Below are positions 53,399 to 62,371 of a stretch of 64,000 nt of DNA, one piece after another (the stretch's first letter is position 1; every line of letters starts with the position of its first letter). The translations under genes were made by a program, and so were the position numbers. The DNA comes from Corynebacterium sp. ACRPH (lineage in GTDB: Bacteria > Actinomycetota > Actinomycetes > Mycobacteriales > Mycobacteriaceae). The notes beneath the pieces are model-generated. The model was not told where the DNA came from. It saw only the letters and a list, made by a program, of their open reading frames with translations, and did no database searches. Location: NCBI RefSeq assembly GCF_022347285.1, contig NZ_JAKRND010000001.1:1-64000 (forward strand), written 5' to 3'.

Positions 53399-54547
53399 CT
53401 AAATCTTCTTCAGCTCGGCGACCAATTTGGCGCCCGGCAGCACGGTTGGGTGCACCCCGGCCTTGGCCATCATTTTCTCGGTATCAGCTTGCTGGTCCGC
53501 GAAGGACAGCGTCACCACCGTGCCGCTTGCCCCGGCGCGGGCGGTGCGCCCGGCCCGGTGGACGTACGCCTTGTGCTCGGCCGGAGGGTCGATGTGCACG
53601 ACCAGCTCCACGTCCTTCACATCGATCCCGCGGGCGGCAATGTCGGTGGCCACCAGCACGGTGCTCTTGCCTTCGGTAAAGCCATCCAGCGCCGCTTGGC
53701 GGGTGTTCTGCCCCTTGTTTCCGTGGATTCCCACGGCGGGCACTCCCGCGCGCACCAGCTTCTTGACCTGCCGGTCTACTGCGTACTTGGTGCGCATGAA
53801 CATTACAGTACGCTTCCGCAGCTTTCCAATGGCCACGACCAGCTCGTTGCGCTCCTCGCGGCTGTCCACCACGCCCAGCAGGTGGCTCATCGTGTCCACG
53901 CTGGCGGTGGCCTCGCCGGTGGAGTGCGTCACGGGGTCGCGCATGTATTTATCCACCAGCACCTGCACGTCGCCGTCCAGCGTGGCGGAAAACAGCAGGT
54001 GCTGCGCCTGCTTTGGCATGCGGTCCAGCAGCTTGGTCACCTGCGGCAGAAAGCCCATGTCGGCCATCTGGTCTGCTTCGTCGATGGCCACGACCTTCAC
54101 GTCGGAAAAGTCCAACATGCCTTGCCCCAGCAAATCCAGGGCGCGCCCCGGCGTGGCCACCAGAATGTCCACCGGCCTGGCCAGCGCCGTAATGTTGCGC
54201 TGGATCTTCACCCCGCCGACGACCTCCAGCAGCCGCTGACCGGCCGCGTTCGCAATCGGATCCAGCCGCGAGCGCACCTGTGTCGCCAGCTCTCTGGTCG
54301 GTACCAGCACCACGCCACGCGGCTTTTTTGGTTTTGACGCCCCCCGCCTCAGCAACTGAATCATCGGCAGCCCGAACGTGAATGTCTTGCCGGAACCTGT
54401 CGGTCCGCGGCCGAGAACATCCCGCCCCTCGACGGCCGCGGGGATGGCGGCCGCCTGGATGGGGAAGGGCTTGGTTATTCCCTCGGCGGAAAGCTCCTTG
54501 GTGATGCAATCATCTAGCCCGAGCTTTCCGAACTCTGATCGGGACAA
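53399..54547 (-). CDS. DEAD-box RNA helicase
   Basis: 382 residues from TTG 54547, which follows the gnd TAA directly. Motifs in order: Q motif region FPIQAAAIP, Walker A GPTGSGKT, PTRELATQV (Ia), TPGRALDLL (Ib), DEAD in IDEADQMADMGFLP, SAT, then VATDIAARGIDVKDVELVVH (V) and HRAGRTARAG (VI). Short, with no basic tail, so a minimal core helicase such as a RhlE-like protein. Likely in RNA unwinding or ribosome assembly. Dispersed motif at 54335 encodes the GASKPKK stretch. Confidence 0.9.
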   Translation of the reverse strand: MSRSEFGKLGLDDCITKELSAEGITKPFPIQAAAIPAAVEGRDVLGRGPTGSGKTFTFGLPMIQLLRRGASKPKKPRGVVLVPTRELATQVRSRLDPIANAAGQRLLEVVGGVKIQRNITALARPVDILVATPGRALDLLGQGMLDFSDVKVVAIDEADQMADMGFLPQVTKLLDRMPKQAQHLLFSATLDGDVQVLVDKYMRDPVTHSTGEATASVDTMSHLLGVVDSREERNELVVAIGKLRKRTVMFMRTKYAVDRQVKKLVRAGVPAVGIHGNKGQNTRQAALDGFTEGKSTVLVATDIAARGIDVKDVELVVHIDPPAEHKAYVHRAGRTARAGASGTVVTLSFADQQADTEKMMAKAGVHPTVLPGAKLVAELKKI

Positions 54548-55993
54548 TTACGCTTCGACCTCACTACGATCCCCGGACCAGAGGGTGTGGAAAGAGCCCT
54601 CGCGGTCGGTACGGCGGTAGGTGTGGGCGCCGAAGTAGTCGCGCTGACCCTGAATCAGAGCCGCCGGCAGACGCTCGGCGCGCAGCGAGTCGTAGTAGGA
54701 CAGGGAAGATGCGAACACCGGCACCGGCTGACCCAGCTGGGTGGCCAGAATGACCACGCGGCGCCAGGAGTCGATCAGGCCACCCAACTCGCCCTTGAAG
54801 TACGGGTCCAGCAGCAGGGAGGGCAGTTCCGCGTTCGCGTCGTAGGCCTCGCGGATGCGGTTCAGGAACTTCGCGCGGATGATGCAGCCGCCGCGCCAGA
54901 TGGTGGCCAGGTCGCGGGGGTCCACGCCCCACTTGTGCTCCTCGGAGCCCGCCTTGATCTCGTCGAAGCCCTGCGCGTATGCCACCAGCTTGGAGGCGTA
55001 CAGCGCGCGGCGGACATCCTCGATGAACTCTTCCTTCGGCACGTCCAGGGTGGACAGCTCCCCGCTGGGCAGGTTGCCGATGGTGGCGTCGCGCTGCTCG
55101 CGGGCGCCGGACAGCGCACGGGCGAACACGGCCTCGCCGATGCCGGTGGTCGGGATGCCCAAGTCCAGCGCCGCCTTCACGGTCCAGCGCCCGGTGCCCT
55201 TCTGGCCCGCGGAGTCCACAATCACGTCGATCAGCGGCTTGCCGGTCTTCTCGTCGGTCTGGGAAAGCACCTCGGCGGTGATCTCGATCAGGTAGGAATC
55301 CAGGTCGCCCTCGTTCCAGGTCTTGAACACCTCTGCGATCTCCGCCGGCTCCATGCCCGCGCCGTAGCGCAGCAGCTGGTAGGCCTCGCCGATGACCTGC
55401 ATGTCGGCGTACTCGATGCCGTTGTGCACCATCTTCACGAAGTGTCCCGCGCCGTCGGGGCCGATGTGCGTCACGCACGGGGTGTCGTCGACCTTCGCGG
55501 CCACGGACTCCAGCAGCGGACCCAGGGCCTCCCAGGATTCCGCGGGGCCACCGGGCATGATCGCCGGACCGTTCAGCGCGCCTTCCTCACCGCCGGAGAT
55601 GCCGGCGCCGACAAAGTTCAGGCCGCGCTCGGACATCTCGGCCTCGCGGCGGATCGTGTCGGTGTACAGAGCATTACCGCCGTCGATGATGATGTCGCCT
55701 TCGTCCATTTCCTCGGCGAGCTGGGAAATGACGGCGTCAGTACCAGCACCTGCCTGCACCATGATCAGGGCGCGACGGGGCCGCTCCAGCGACTTAACGA
55801 AATCGGCGATCGTCTCCGAGGGAACGAAGTTGCCGGTCTCGCCGAAGTCCTCCATGAACTTGTCGGTCTTCGCGGTGGTGCGGTTGTAGACGGCCACGGT
55901 GTGACCGTTGTTGGCAAAGTTCCGGGCGATGTTGGAGCCCATCACGGCCAGTCCAACAACACCAATCTGGGCGGTTCCTTCAGCAGTAGTCAT
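54548..55993 (-). CDS. gnd: 6-phosphogluconate dehydrogenase (decarboxylating)
   Basis: 481 residues. NADP site GLAVMGSNIARNFANNGHTVAVYNRT, substrate motif GISGGEEGALNGPAIMPGG, catalytic Lys in GHFVKMVHNGIEYADMQ, and the C-terminal WRGGCIIRAKFLNRI. Makes ribulose 5-phosphate, CO2 and NADPH in the pentose phosphate pathway. Starts 44 bases from the divergent thioesterase gene. The helicase TTG starts exactly after its stop. Confidence 0.95.
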   Translation of the reverse strand: MTTAEGTAQIGVVGLAVMGSNIARNFANNGHTVAVYNRTTAKTDKFMEDFGETGNFVPSETIADFVKSLERPRRALIMVQAGAGTDAVISQLAEEMDEGDIIIDGGNALYTDTIRREAEMSERGLNFVGAGISGGEEGALNGPAIMPGGPAESWEALGPLLESVAAKVDDTPCVTHIGPDGAGHFVKMVHNGIEYADMQVIGEAYQLLRYGAGMEPAEIAEVFKTWNEGDLDSYLIEITAEVLSQTDEKTGKPLIDVIVDSAGQKGTGRWTVKAALDLGIPTTGIGEAVFARALSGAREQRDATIGNLPSGELSTLDVPKEEFIEDVRRALYASKLVAYAQGFDEIKAGSEEHKWGVDPRDLATIWRGGCIIRAKFLNRIREAYDANAELPSLLLDPYFKGELGGLIDSWRRVVILATQLGQPVPVFASSLSYYDSLRAERLPAALIQGQRDYFGAHTYRRTDREGSFHTLWSGDRSEVEA

Positions 55994-56024
55994 GGTTTTA
56001 CATCTTACAGGGCGATGGGTTGGT

Positions 56025-56037
56025 TAGGCTTAGGCAC
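56025..56037 (+). promoter_or_regulatory. leaderless promoter candidate for the thioesterase
   Basis: TAGGCT (56025-56030) followed by 7 bases and ATG at 56038, with no SD; the same geometry as at 25608-25621. Confidence 0.45.
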
Positions 56038-56517
56038 ATGTCCAATATTTTCATTGAACTAAGTCGTGTTGCCACCGAGCGCGAACTCACCGAGCAGGAG
56101 ATCGCCACCCTCAACGAACTACTGGCCATGCACCCCACTCTCGACCGCACTCTCGGCGTGCAGTACCGCGCCGTCGGCCCGGACAAGATGCAGCTGGCCC
56201 TCGAGATCACCGAAGATCACCTGCAGCCCTGGGGCGTGACCAACGGCGGCGTGTACGCCAGCCTGGGGGAGACCGCCGGCTCGATGGCCAGCTTCGTCGC
56301 CGCGGGCGCCGGTCCGGCCGTCGTGGGCACTTCTAATCAGACGCACTTCCTGCGCCCGTCCGTCAAGGGCGACGTCATCGTTTCCACCGTCCAGGCAGAG
56401 CACGTTGGGCGCACCACGCACCTGTTCCGCATTGAGCACAAAAACGAAAAAACCGGCAAGACCTGCGCCTTGACCTTCCTCAAGACGCAGGTAGTGCCGG
56501 ATATGCCGAAGGCCTAG
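56038..56517 (+). CDS. hotdog-fold thioesterase (PaaI/YiiD-like)
   Basis: 159 residues from ATG 56038. Hotdog-fold core with VTNGGVYASLGETAGSMAS (the catalytic-region Gly-Gly-Val-Tyr and acidic Glu) and NQTHFLRPSVKGDVIVST. Family acts on acyl-CoA, typically phenylacetyl-, benzoyl- or medium-chain CoA; substrate unknown. Divergent from gnd and sharing CTAG with the convergent ndh stop. Confidence 0.85.
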   Translation: MSNIFIELSRVATERELTEQEIATLNELLAMHPTLDRTLGVQYRAVGPDKMQLALEITEDHLQPWGVTNGGVYASLGETAGSMASFVAAGAGPAVVGTSNQTHFLRPSVKGDVIVSTVQAEHVGRTTHLFRIEHKNEKTGKTCALTFLKTQVVPDMPKA

Positions 56518-57929
56518 TCGGATACCGCGCGAGTGTCGCGACCCTCGCCGAAGCGGAGGTTGTCGCGCACCTCGATAGAGCGAATGCCTTCCTTGTCCTC
56601 CAAGTCGCGCAGCTTGCGGATCGCGTTGCGCGCGTGCAGCTGCTGGCGGGTTGCCACCAGCTGCCAGCGGCGACGGGACACGGAGTTCAAGCCCCAGCTG
56701 AAGGCTGCGACCGCACGGTTGCGGAAGCCCACCATGTACAGCAGGTGCAGCACCAGCCACATGACCCAGCCGAAGAAGCCGGAGACCTCGGCCTTGTTCA
56801 TCTTCACGACCGCGTTGAAGCGGGAGACGATGGCCATGGAGCCCTTGTCGAAGTAGCTAAACGGAACGCGGCCTTCGGGGGAGGTGCCGTTGTTGACCTC
56901 ATCCAGGATGGTGCTTGCCGCGTACTGGCCGCCCTGCATCGCCACCTGGGCCACGCCCGGCAGACGGTCCTTGCTCATCATGTCACCGACGATGAAGATG
57001 TTGCGGTGCTCGCCCAGGGTCAGGTCGTCGTTCACCGGCACGCGACCCGCACGGTCGACCTCGATGCCAGCCTGCTCGGCCACGTGCTTGCCCAGCGGAG
57101 AAGCGGCGACACCTGCGGACCAGATCTTGGCGTAGGAAGGCACAAAATGCTCTTCCTCGGTCTTCATGTCCTTGTAACGCACGCCCTCCTTGGATACGTC
57201 GGTGACCAGGGAGTTGAGGATGATATCCACGCCCAGATCCTCCAGGCGGCGGGCAGCCTTGCGGCCCAGGCGCTTGCCGAACGGCGCCAGCACCTGCGGG
57301 CCACCGTCGATCAGCAGGATGCGGGTGTCCTCGGTGTTGATCTCGCGGAACTCGTCGCGCAGGGTGCGGTGGGACATTTCTGCAAGCTGACCCGCCAGCT
57401 CCACGCCGGTTGGACCGGCGCCGACGACCACGAAGGTCAGCAGGCGCTTGCGTGCCTCCGGGTCGGTGGTGATCTCGGCGCGCTCGAACGCGCCGGTCAC
57501 GCGAGCACGGATCTCCAGCGCGTCATCGACGGACTTCATGCCCGGCGCGAACTCAGCGAACTGCTCGTTGCCGAAGTAGGACTGGCCTGCGCCGGCCGCC
57601 AGGATCAGCGAGTCGTAGTTCAGTACGGCATCGGTGCCGCCCAGGTCGGCGGTGACGGTCTGCTCGTTGATGTCCACGTTGCGGACCTCGCCCTTGACCA
57701 CGCGGACGTTGTCCTGGTCCGCCAGGATCTGGCGGATGGACGGGGCGATCTCGCCCTCGGAGAGGATGCCGGTCGCAACCTGGTAAAGCAGCGGCTGGAA
57801 CAGGTGGTGGTTCGTCCGGTCGACGATCGTGACCTGGACGTTTTCGTTTTTGAACTTCTTCGCCGCAAACAGTCCGCCGAAGCCCGCGCCGATGATTACG
57901 ACGTGGTGGCGGTTTGATGTGCTGGTCAT
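56514..57929 (-). CDS. ndh: type II NADH dehydrogenase
   Basis: 471 residues. FAD site VVIIGAGFGGLFAAKKFKNENV at the N-terminus, NADH site FVVVGAGPTGVELAGQLAEMSH near residue 170, EVRNVDINEQTVTADL between, and the C-terminal GFFGWVMWLVLHLLYMVGFRNR, an amphipathic/hydrophobic membrane anchor. Single-subunit, non-proton-pumping NADH:menaquinone oxidoreductase, the main NADH entry to the respiratory chain in corynebacteria. Shares CTAG with the thioesterase stop. Confidence 0.95.
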   Translation of the reverse strand: MTSTSNRHHVVIIGAGFGGLFAAKKFKNENVQVTIVDRTNHHLFQPLLYQVATGILSEGEIAPSIRQILADQDNVRVVKGEVRNVDINEQTVTADLGGTDAVLNYDSLILAAGAGQSYFGNEQFAEFAPGMKSVDDALEIRARVTGAFERAEITTDPEARKRLLTFVVVGAGPTGVELAGQLAEMSHRTLRDEFREINTEDTRILLIDGGPQVLAPFGKRLGRKAARRLEDLGVDIILNSLVTDVSKEGVRYKDMKTEEEHFVPSYAKIWSAGVAASPLGKHVAEQAGIEVDRAGRVPVNDDLTLGEHRNIFIVGDMMSKDRLPGVAQVAMQGGQYAASTILDEVNNGTSPEGRVPFSYFDKGSMAIVSRFNAVVKMNKAEVSGFFGWVMWLVLHLLYMVGFRNRAVAAFSWGLNSVSRRRWQLVATRQQLHARNAIRKLRDLEDKEGIRSIEVRDNLRFGEGRDTRAVSD

Positions 57930-58109
57930 CTAGTTGCTTCTCCTCAATGATGGTTGTAATCCGGCACCATCTTAATTGTTTCAGGCGTGCGCTTCACACC
58001 GAGATCCCCCGGTTTTCGAAAAATTCGGGCGCATTCGGTTGCGCCTCGGAAGTCGAAAGTTGTTTTCCTAGTAACTTCGGGGGGAGTTACAGCGCAAAAG
58101 GAAGGCAAG

Positions 58110-59342
58110 ATGACGTCTCCGTACATTGACGAGGAACGCTGGCCGCGCCTGGTTGCCGCCCCGCAATCTCGTTTTATGGGCCGCCGGGCCGAGGCCGTCA
58201 CCGCGCGGATGGAGGCGCTGCTTTCTTCTCACGGAATTGCTCTGGACGCCGGCACGGTGCCGCACATGGTCGTTCGGGATGGCCAGGTGATCGATCGGGT
58301 GGTCGCCGAGGGGTGGCTGGGGCTGGCAGAGGGATACATGGCCGGGGAGTGGTCCGCCGAACCCCTCCCGGAGGTCCTCGGAGCCTTGATGGATCAGCCC
58401 TTCGAGGGGAAGTTCGGAGAGTTCTTCGCCCGCCGCACTTCGAAGCGCCGCGGCCCCGCCCCGGGGGAGCTGCCGGAGGCGCTCGTGGAGCTCTACGCTG
58501 GCGCCACCCGCGCCACGGGATCCGCCCAGTTCAGCAGCGCCTCCCGTACCAGCGCCCACGAGGACGGCATCGACTTCACCTGGTTCGGCGAGCCGGATCC
58601 CGTGGAGCGCCTCGACCTGGACGACGCGCAGCGCCGCCGCATCACCACCATGCTCGACGAGGCCGAGGTCGGTCCCGGCGACCGCGTGCTGGAGATGCCT
58701 TCCTCCGGCGGCCAGCTGGCCGTGCAGGCCGCCAAGCGCGGTGCCCGCGTGGACGTTCTAACCAGCGACGAGGATCACGCGGACGCCGTGCGCGCCCGTG
58801 TCCACTCCGCCGGTGTCGGGGGAGCGGTGAACGTGGAGGTCATCGCCGGGCCGGTGCCCTCCCCGCGACAGTGGTCCGGCCGCTACGAGGCAATCTTTTC
58901 CGTCGAGCGCATGGAGACCCTGGGGCTCGGGGGGTTGAGCCACTACCTCAAGGCCGTCGACCGCATGCTCTCCGACGACGGGCTGGCCGTGATCCAGTCG
59001 ATCATCGCCACCGACGAGATGCGTGAGACCGCCCGCGAGTCCCTAGACGTCATGCGTGCCTACGTCTGGCCCGCCCTGGAGTATCCCACCGTCCAGCAGG
59101 TCCGCGAGGCCGCGGCCGAGCACACCCAACTGACCGTTGTCGCGGAAAACAACCTAAGCGCCCACCTGCGCGCGTCGTTGCCGCTGTGGCGGGCGAACTT
59201 CCTCTCCCGCGAGCGCCAGGCCGCGGCCGCGGGCTTCGACCCGGTGTTCCGCCACCTCTGGGATTACCAGCTGGCCCTCCACGAGGCACTGGCCACCGCC
59301 GAGGACATCGGGTGCGTCCAATTCGTCCTTGCCCCGAAGTAG
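58110..59342 (+). CDS. cyclopropane-fatty-acid-synthase-like methyltransferase
   Basis: 410 residues from ATG 58110 with AAGGAAGG 4 bases upstream; the frame is open 123 bases further but the extra part is not family-like. N-terminal CFAS cap (VIDRVVAEGWLGLAEGYMAGEWSAEPL), then the SAM domain. The usual SAM loop VLEIGCGWG reads VLEMPSSGGQLAVQAA (about residues 194-209), losing the Gly-Cys-Gly and with it part of the binding site. IFSVERMETLGLGGLSHYL and DDGLAVIQSI match the rest. Could be an inactive or altered-substrate homologue; 85 bases from the FAD gene. Confidence 0.75.
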   Translation: MTSPYIDEERWPRLVAAPQSRFMGRRAEAVTARMEALLSSHGIALDAGTVPHMVVRDGQVIDRVVAEGWLGLAEGYMAGEWSAEPLPEVLGALMDQPFEGKFGEFFARRTSKRRGPAPGELPEALVELYAGATRATGSAQFSSASRTSAHEDGIDFTWFGEPDPVERLDLDDAQRRRITTMLDEAEVGPGDRVLEMPSSGGQLAVQAAKRGARVDVLTSDEDHADAVRARVHSAGVGGAVNVEVIAGPVPSPRQWSGRYEAIFSVERMETLGLGGLSHYLKAVDRMLSDDGLAVIQSIIATDEMRETARESLDVMRAYVWPALEYPTVQQVREAAAEHTQLTVVAENNLSAHLRASLPLWRANFLSRERQAAAAGFDPVFRHLWDYQLALHEALATAEDIGCVQFVLAPK

Positions 59343-59427
59343 TTTTGCGATTTCCCCGCGGGGTTCGCCGGATAGTTTTAGCGTAATAATAACTATTCGC
59401 GCATAATCCCCGAGAGGAACTCTTTCC

Positions 59428-61107
59428 GTGACTACTCCCACGAATCCCGATGTCATTATCGTCGGCGCCGGCCTGGCCGGCCTCGTCGCCGCCTACGAGG
59501 CGCAGAAGTCGGGCCTGAAGGTCCTGATCCTGGACCAGGAAAACCGCAACAACCTGGGCGGACAGGCATTCTGGTCGCTCGGTGGCCTGTTTTATGTGGG
59601 AAGCCCCGAGCAGAAGCTGATGGGGGTCAAGGACTCCGAGGAGCTCGCCTGGCGCGACTGGGAGAACTCCGCGCAGTTCGACGATTCCCAGAACGACTAC
59701 TGGCCGCGCCGCTGGGGCCGCGAGTACGTCCGCTTCGCCGCCACTGAAAAGCGCGACTATCTCAAGGCTCTTGGCCTCAACGTGCTGCCCACCGTCGGCT
59801 GGGCCGAGCGCGGTTCCGGAGACGCCAGCGGCCACGGCAACTCCGTGCCCCGCTTCCACCTGACCTGGGGCACCGGTCCCGAAGTCGTGCGCGTCTTCCG
59901 CGAGCCCATCGAGGCCGCGGAGGCGGAAGGCAAGGTCGAGTTCCGCTTCCGCCACCAGGTCGACGAGCTGATCGTAGAAAATGACGCCGTCGTCGGCGTG
60001 CGCGGCAGCGTGCTGGAACCGAGCGATCTGGACCGCGGCGTGGCGTCCTCAAGAAAGACCGTAGGGGAGTTTGAGCTGCGCGCGCGTGCCGTCGTCGTGA
60101 CCTCCGGCGGCATCGGCGGCAACCTCGACCTGGTGCGTCGCGCGTGGCCGACCGACCAGTGGGGCCCGGTGCCGAACGACATGGTCACCGGCGTGCCCGC
60201 CCACGTCGATGGCCGTATGATCCAGATCTCCGAAACCGCCGGCGCGAACCTGGTAAACACCGACCGCATGTGGGCCTACACCGAGGGCATGAAGAACTGG
60301 AACTCCATTTGGCCCGGCCATGGTATCCGCATCATCCCTGGCCCGTCCTCCTTGTGGATCGACGCGACCGGCAAGCGTTTCCCCAGCAACATCATCCCAG
60401 GTGGCGACACGATTGCCACCATGAAGCACCTCGGCACCACGGGCCACAGCTACTCCTGGTTCATCCTGAACAAGACGATCGCCGACAAGGAGTTCATCTT
60501 CTCCGGCTCTGAGCAGAACCCGGACCTGACCATCAAGAAGGTCAAGAACCTGCTCTCCAAGGTGGGCCCCGGCACCCACCCCGCCGTGAAGGCATTCATG
60601 GATCATGGCGAGGACTGGGTGGTTGCCGACGACCTTGGCTCCCTGGTCGAGGGCATGAACGCTATCGCCGACGACGACGCCCCCGCCCTCGACGTCCACG
60701 ACCTGCGTCGCATCATCGAGGATCGCGACTCGCAGGTGGACAACAACTTCAGCAAGGACGCGCAGATCAATTACATCCGCACTGCCCGCGGATACTTGGG
60801 CGACAAGATCGTCCGCTGTGCCGCCCCGCACCGCCTGCTTGACGAGTCGAAGGGACCGCTGATCGCCGTCAAGCTGCACGTGCTGACCCGCAAGACCCTC
60901 GGCGGCATCGAGACCGACCTTTCCGGCCGCTGCCTGCGCACCGACGGTTCGGTGCTCCCCGGCCTTTACGCCGCCGGCGAGGTCGCCGGCTTCGGAGGCG
61001 GCGGCATGCACGGCAAGAACGCCCTTGAGGGTACCTTCCTCGGCGGCTGTATCCACTCCGGCAAGCGGGTCGGCGAGAATCTGAAGGCTACCATTGCTCA
61101 GCTCTAG
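59428..61107 (+). CDS. FAD-binding dehydrogenase (KstD/fumarate-reductase-like)
   Basis: 559 residues from GTG with GAGAGGAAC upstream. FAD Rossmann DVIIVGAGLAGLVAAYEAQ, then LGGQAFWSLGG, and the C-terminal second FAD segment GLYAAGEVAGFGGGGMHGKNALEGTFLGGCIHSG. Family FAD_binding_2, related to 3-ketosteroid dehydrogenases and fumarate reductase subunits; the mycobacterial orthologue is Rv0785-like. Substrate unknown. A -10 CATAAT at 59402 precedes it. The 3' end overlaps the amidase start by 14 bases. Confidence 0.85.
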   Translation: MTTPTNPDVIIVGAGLAGLVAAYEAQKSGLKVLILDQENRNNLGGQAFWSLGGLFYVGSPEQKLMGVKDSEELAWRDWENSAQFDDSQNDYWPRRWGREYVRFAATEKRDYLKALGLNVLPTVGWAERGSGDASGHGNSVPRFHLTWGTGPEVVRVFREPIEAAEAEGKVEFRFRHQVDELIVENDAVVGVRGSVLEPSDLDRGVASSRKTVGEFELRARAVVVTSGGIGGNLDLVRRAWPTDQWGPVPNDMVTGVPAHVDGRMIQISETAGANLVNTDRMWAYTEGMKNWNSIWPGHGIRIIPGPSSLWIDATGKRFPSNIIPGGDTIATMKHLGTTGHSYSWFILNKTIADKEFIFSGSEQNPDLTIKKVKNLLSKVGPGTHPAVKAFMDHGEDWVVADDLGSLVEGMNAIADDDAPALDVHDLRRIIEDRDSQVDNNFSKDAQINYIRTARGYLGDKIVRCAAPHRLLDESKGPLIAVKLHVLTRKTLGGIETDLSGRCLRTDGSVLPGLYAAGEVAGFGGGGMHGKNALEGTFLGGCIHSGKRVGENLKATIAQL

Positions 61108-62371
61108 TGAATGGCGCGCCGAGGCGCTGGAAAACGGCGCTGTACCGCTCATTGAAAAGACCCTCCGCCGCATCCGCGCGCAGGACCGGCACTTCAATGC
61201 CATCTCGGTACTCCTGGACGATGAAGCGCTGGCAGCCGCCGCCGACCTAGATTCCAGCACCGACCCCGGCCCACTGCACGGCGTGCCGGTGCTCATCAAG
61301 GAGGAAGTCGCGGTCCGCGGAGTACCCACCACCTTCGGCACGAATGCGAACCCCACGCCCGCTGCCGCCGACGACGAAATCGTTCGCCGCTTGCGCAAAG
61401 CCGGGGCGATCATTCTAGGCAAGACCACCATGCCTGCGTTTGGCGCATTCCCGTTCACCGAGTCCGAGGCCCGTGGGATCACCCGCAACCCGCACAATCC
61501 GCGTTTTACCCCGGGCGGTTCCTCCGGAGGCTCTGCAGTCGCCGTTGCCGCTGGTTGGGTGCCTTTCGCCGTCGGCGGTGACGGCGGCGGGTCCATCCGC
61601 ATTCCCTCCGCGCACTGTGGCCTTTACGGTCTTAAGCCCGCCCGTGGCACATTGCCGGGGGAGGATCTGTGGTGCCGTCTCGGCACCGCCGGCCCCATCG
61701 CTCGTTCTGCAAGCGACTGTGCCCTTCTTTTTGACGCCCTATCTGATTCCGTCGCTACCGAACCCGAGGGGGCGTCACTAAGAATCGGTGTGAGCCTGCA
61801 ACCCTCAACGCCGCTAACCCCACCGCACCGAGACCACGTCCGTGCTGTGCGCGCGATGGCTGACCGGCTGCGCGGAATGGGCCACGAGGTGCGCGACTAC
61901 ACGCTGCGGCATAAGGATCCGACGGCGGCGTTCGTCACTCAGTTCTTCGCGGGGATTCGCAAGGAAATTGCCGAGCTCGAACATCCCGACCGCATCGAAA
62001 GGCGCCACAAGGTCACCCGCGCGGCAGGTATGTGGGCGCAAGGTCCCGTGCTGCGCTGGGCCGAAGATTTTTCGGATCGGCTGGGGGAACAGCTGGATCG
62101 GGTGTTCGACGACATCGACGTGCTGCTGACCCCAACCGTCGCTTTCCGCCCCGCGCGCGCCGGTGTGCTGGCGGGCAAGGGCATGCTGGCTGCGCAGATC
62201 GCTAGCCTGCCGTCGGTCGCTTACACCGCCTTGTGGAATGTTTCCGGACACCCCGCGATGAGCATTCCTGCAGGTAAGGGGAGTGATGGCCTGCCTGTCG
62301 GCGTGCAGCTAGTCGCCCGCGATGAGCGGCTTCTGCTGGAGTTAGCTAGCGCTTCATCACCCGCGCCATAA
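61094..62371 (+). CDS. amidase (amidase signature family)
   Basis: 425 residues from TTG 61094, overlapping the FAD gene. Ser-Ser-Lys triad: Lys in VLIKEEVAVRG, cis-Ser in PGGSSGGSAVAVAAGW, nucleophile in GGDGGGSIRIPSAHCGLYGL. Hydrolyses small amides; substrate unknown. Shorter than GatA and away from gatB, so not a Glu-tRNA amidotransferase subunit. Contains an inverted pair of dispersed motifs (61732 and 61771) where rare codons such as CTA and AGA are used. Its 26 last bases overlap the convergent SDR gene. Confidence 0.88.
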   Translation: MLSSSEWRAEALENGAVPLIEKTLRRIRAQDRHFNAISVLLDDEALAAAADLDSSTDPGPLHGVPVLIKEEVAVRGVPTTFGTNANPTPAAADDEIVRRLRKAGAIILGKTTMPAFGAFPFTESEARGITRNPHNPRFTPGGSSGGSAVAVAAGWVPFAVGGDGGGSIRIPSAHCGLYGLKPARGTLPGEDLWCRLGTAGPIARSASDCALLFDALSDSVATEPEGASLRIGVSLQPSTPLTPPHRDHVRAVRAMADRLRGMGHEVRDYTLRHKDPTAAFVTQFFAGIRKEIAELEHPDRIERRHKVTRAAGMWAQGPVLRWAEDFSDRLGEQLDRVFDDIDVLLTPTVAFRPARAGVLAGKGMLAAQIASLPSVAYTALWNVSGHPAMSIPAGKGSDGLPVGVQLVARDERLLLELASASSPAP

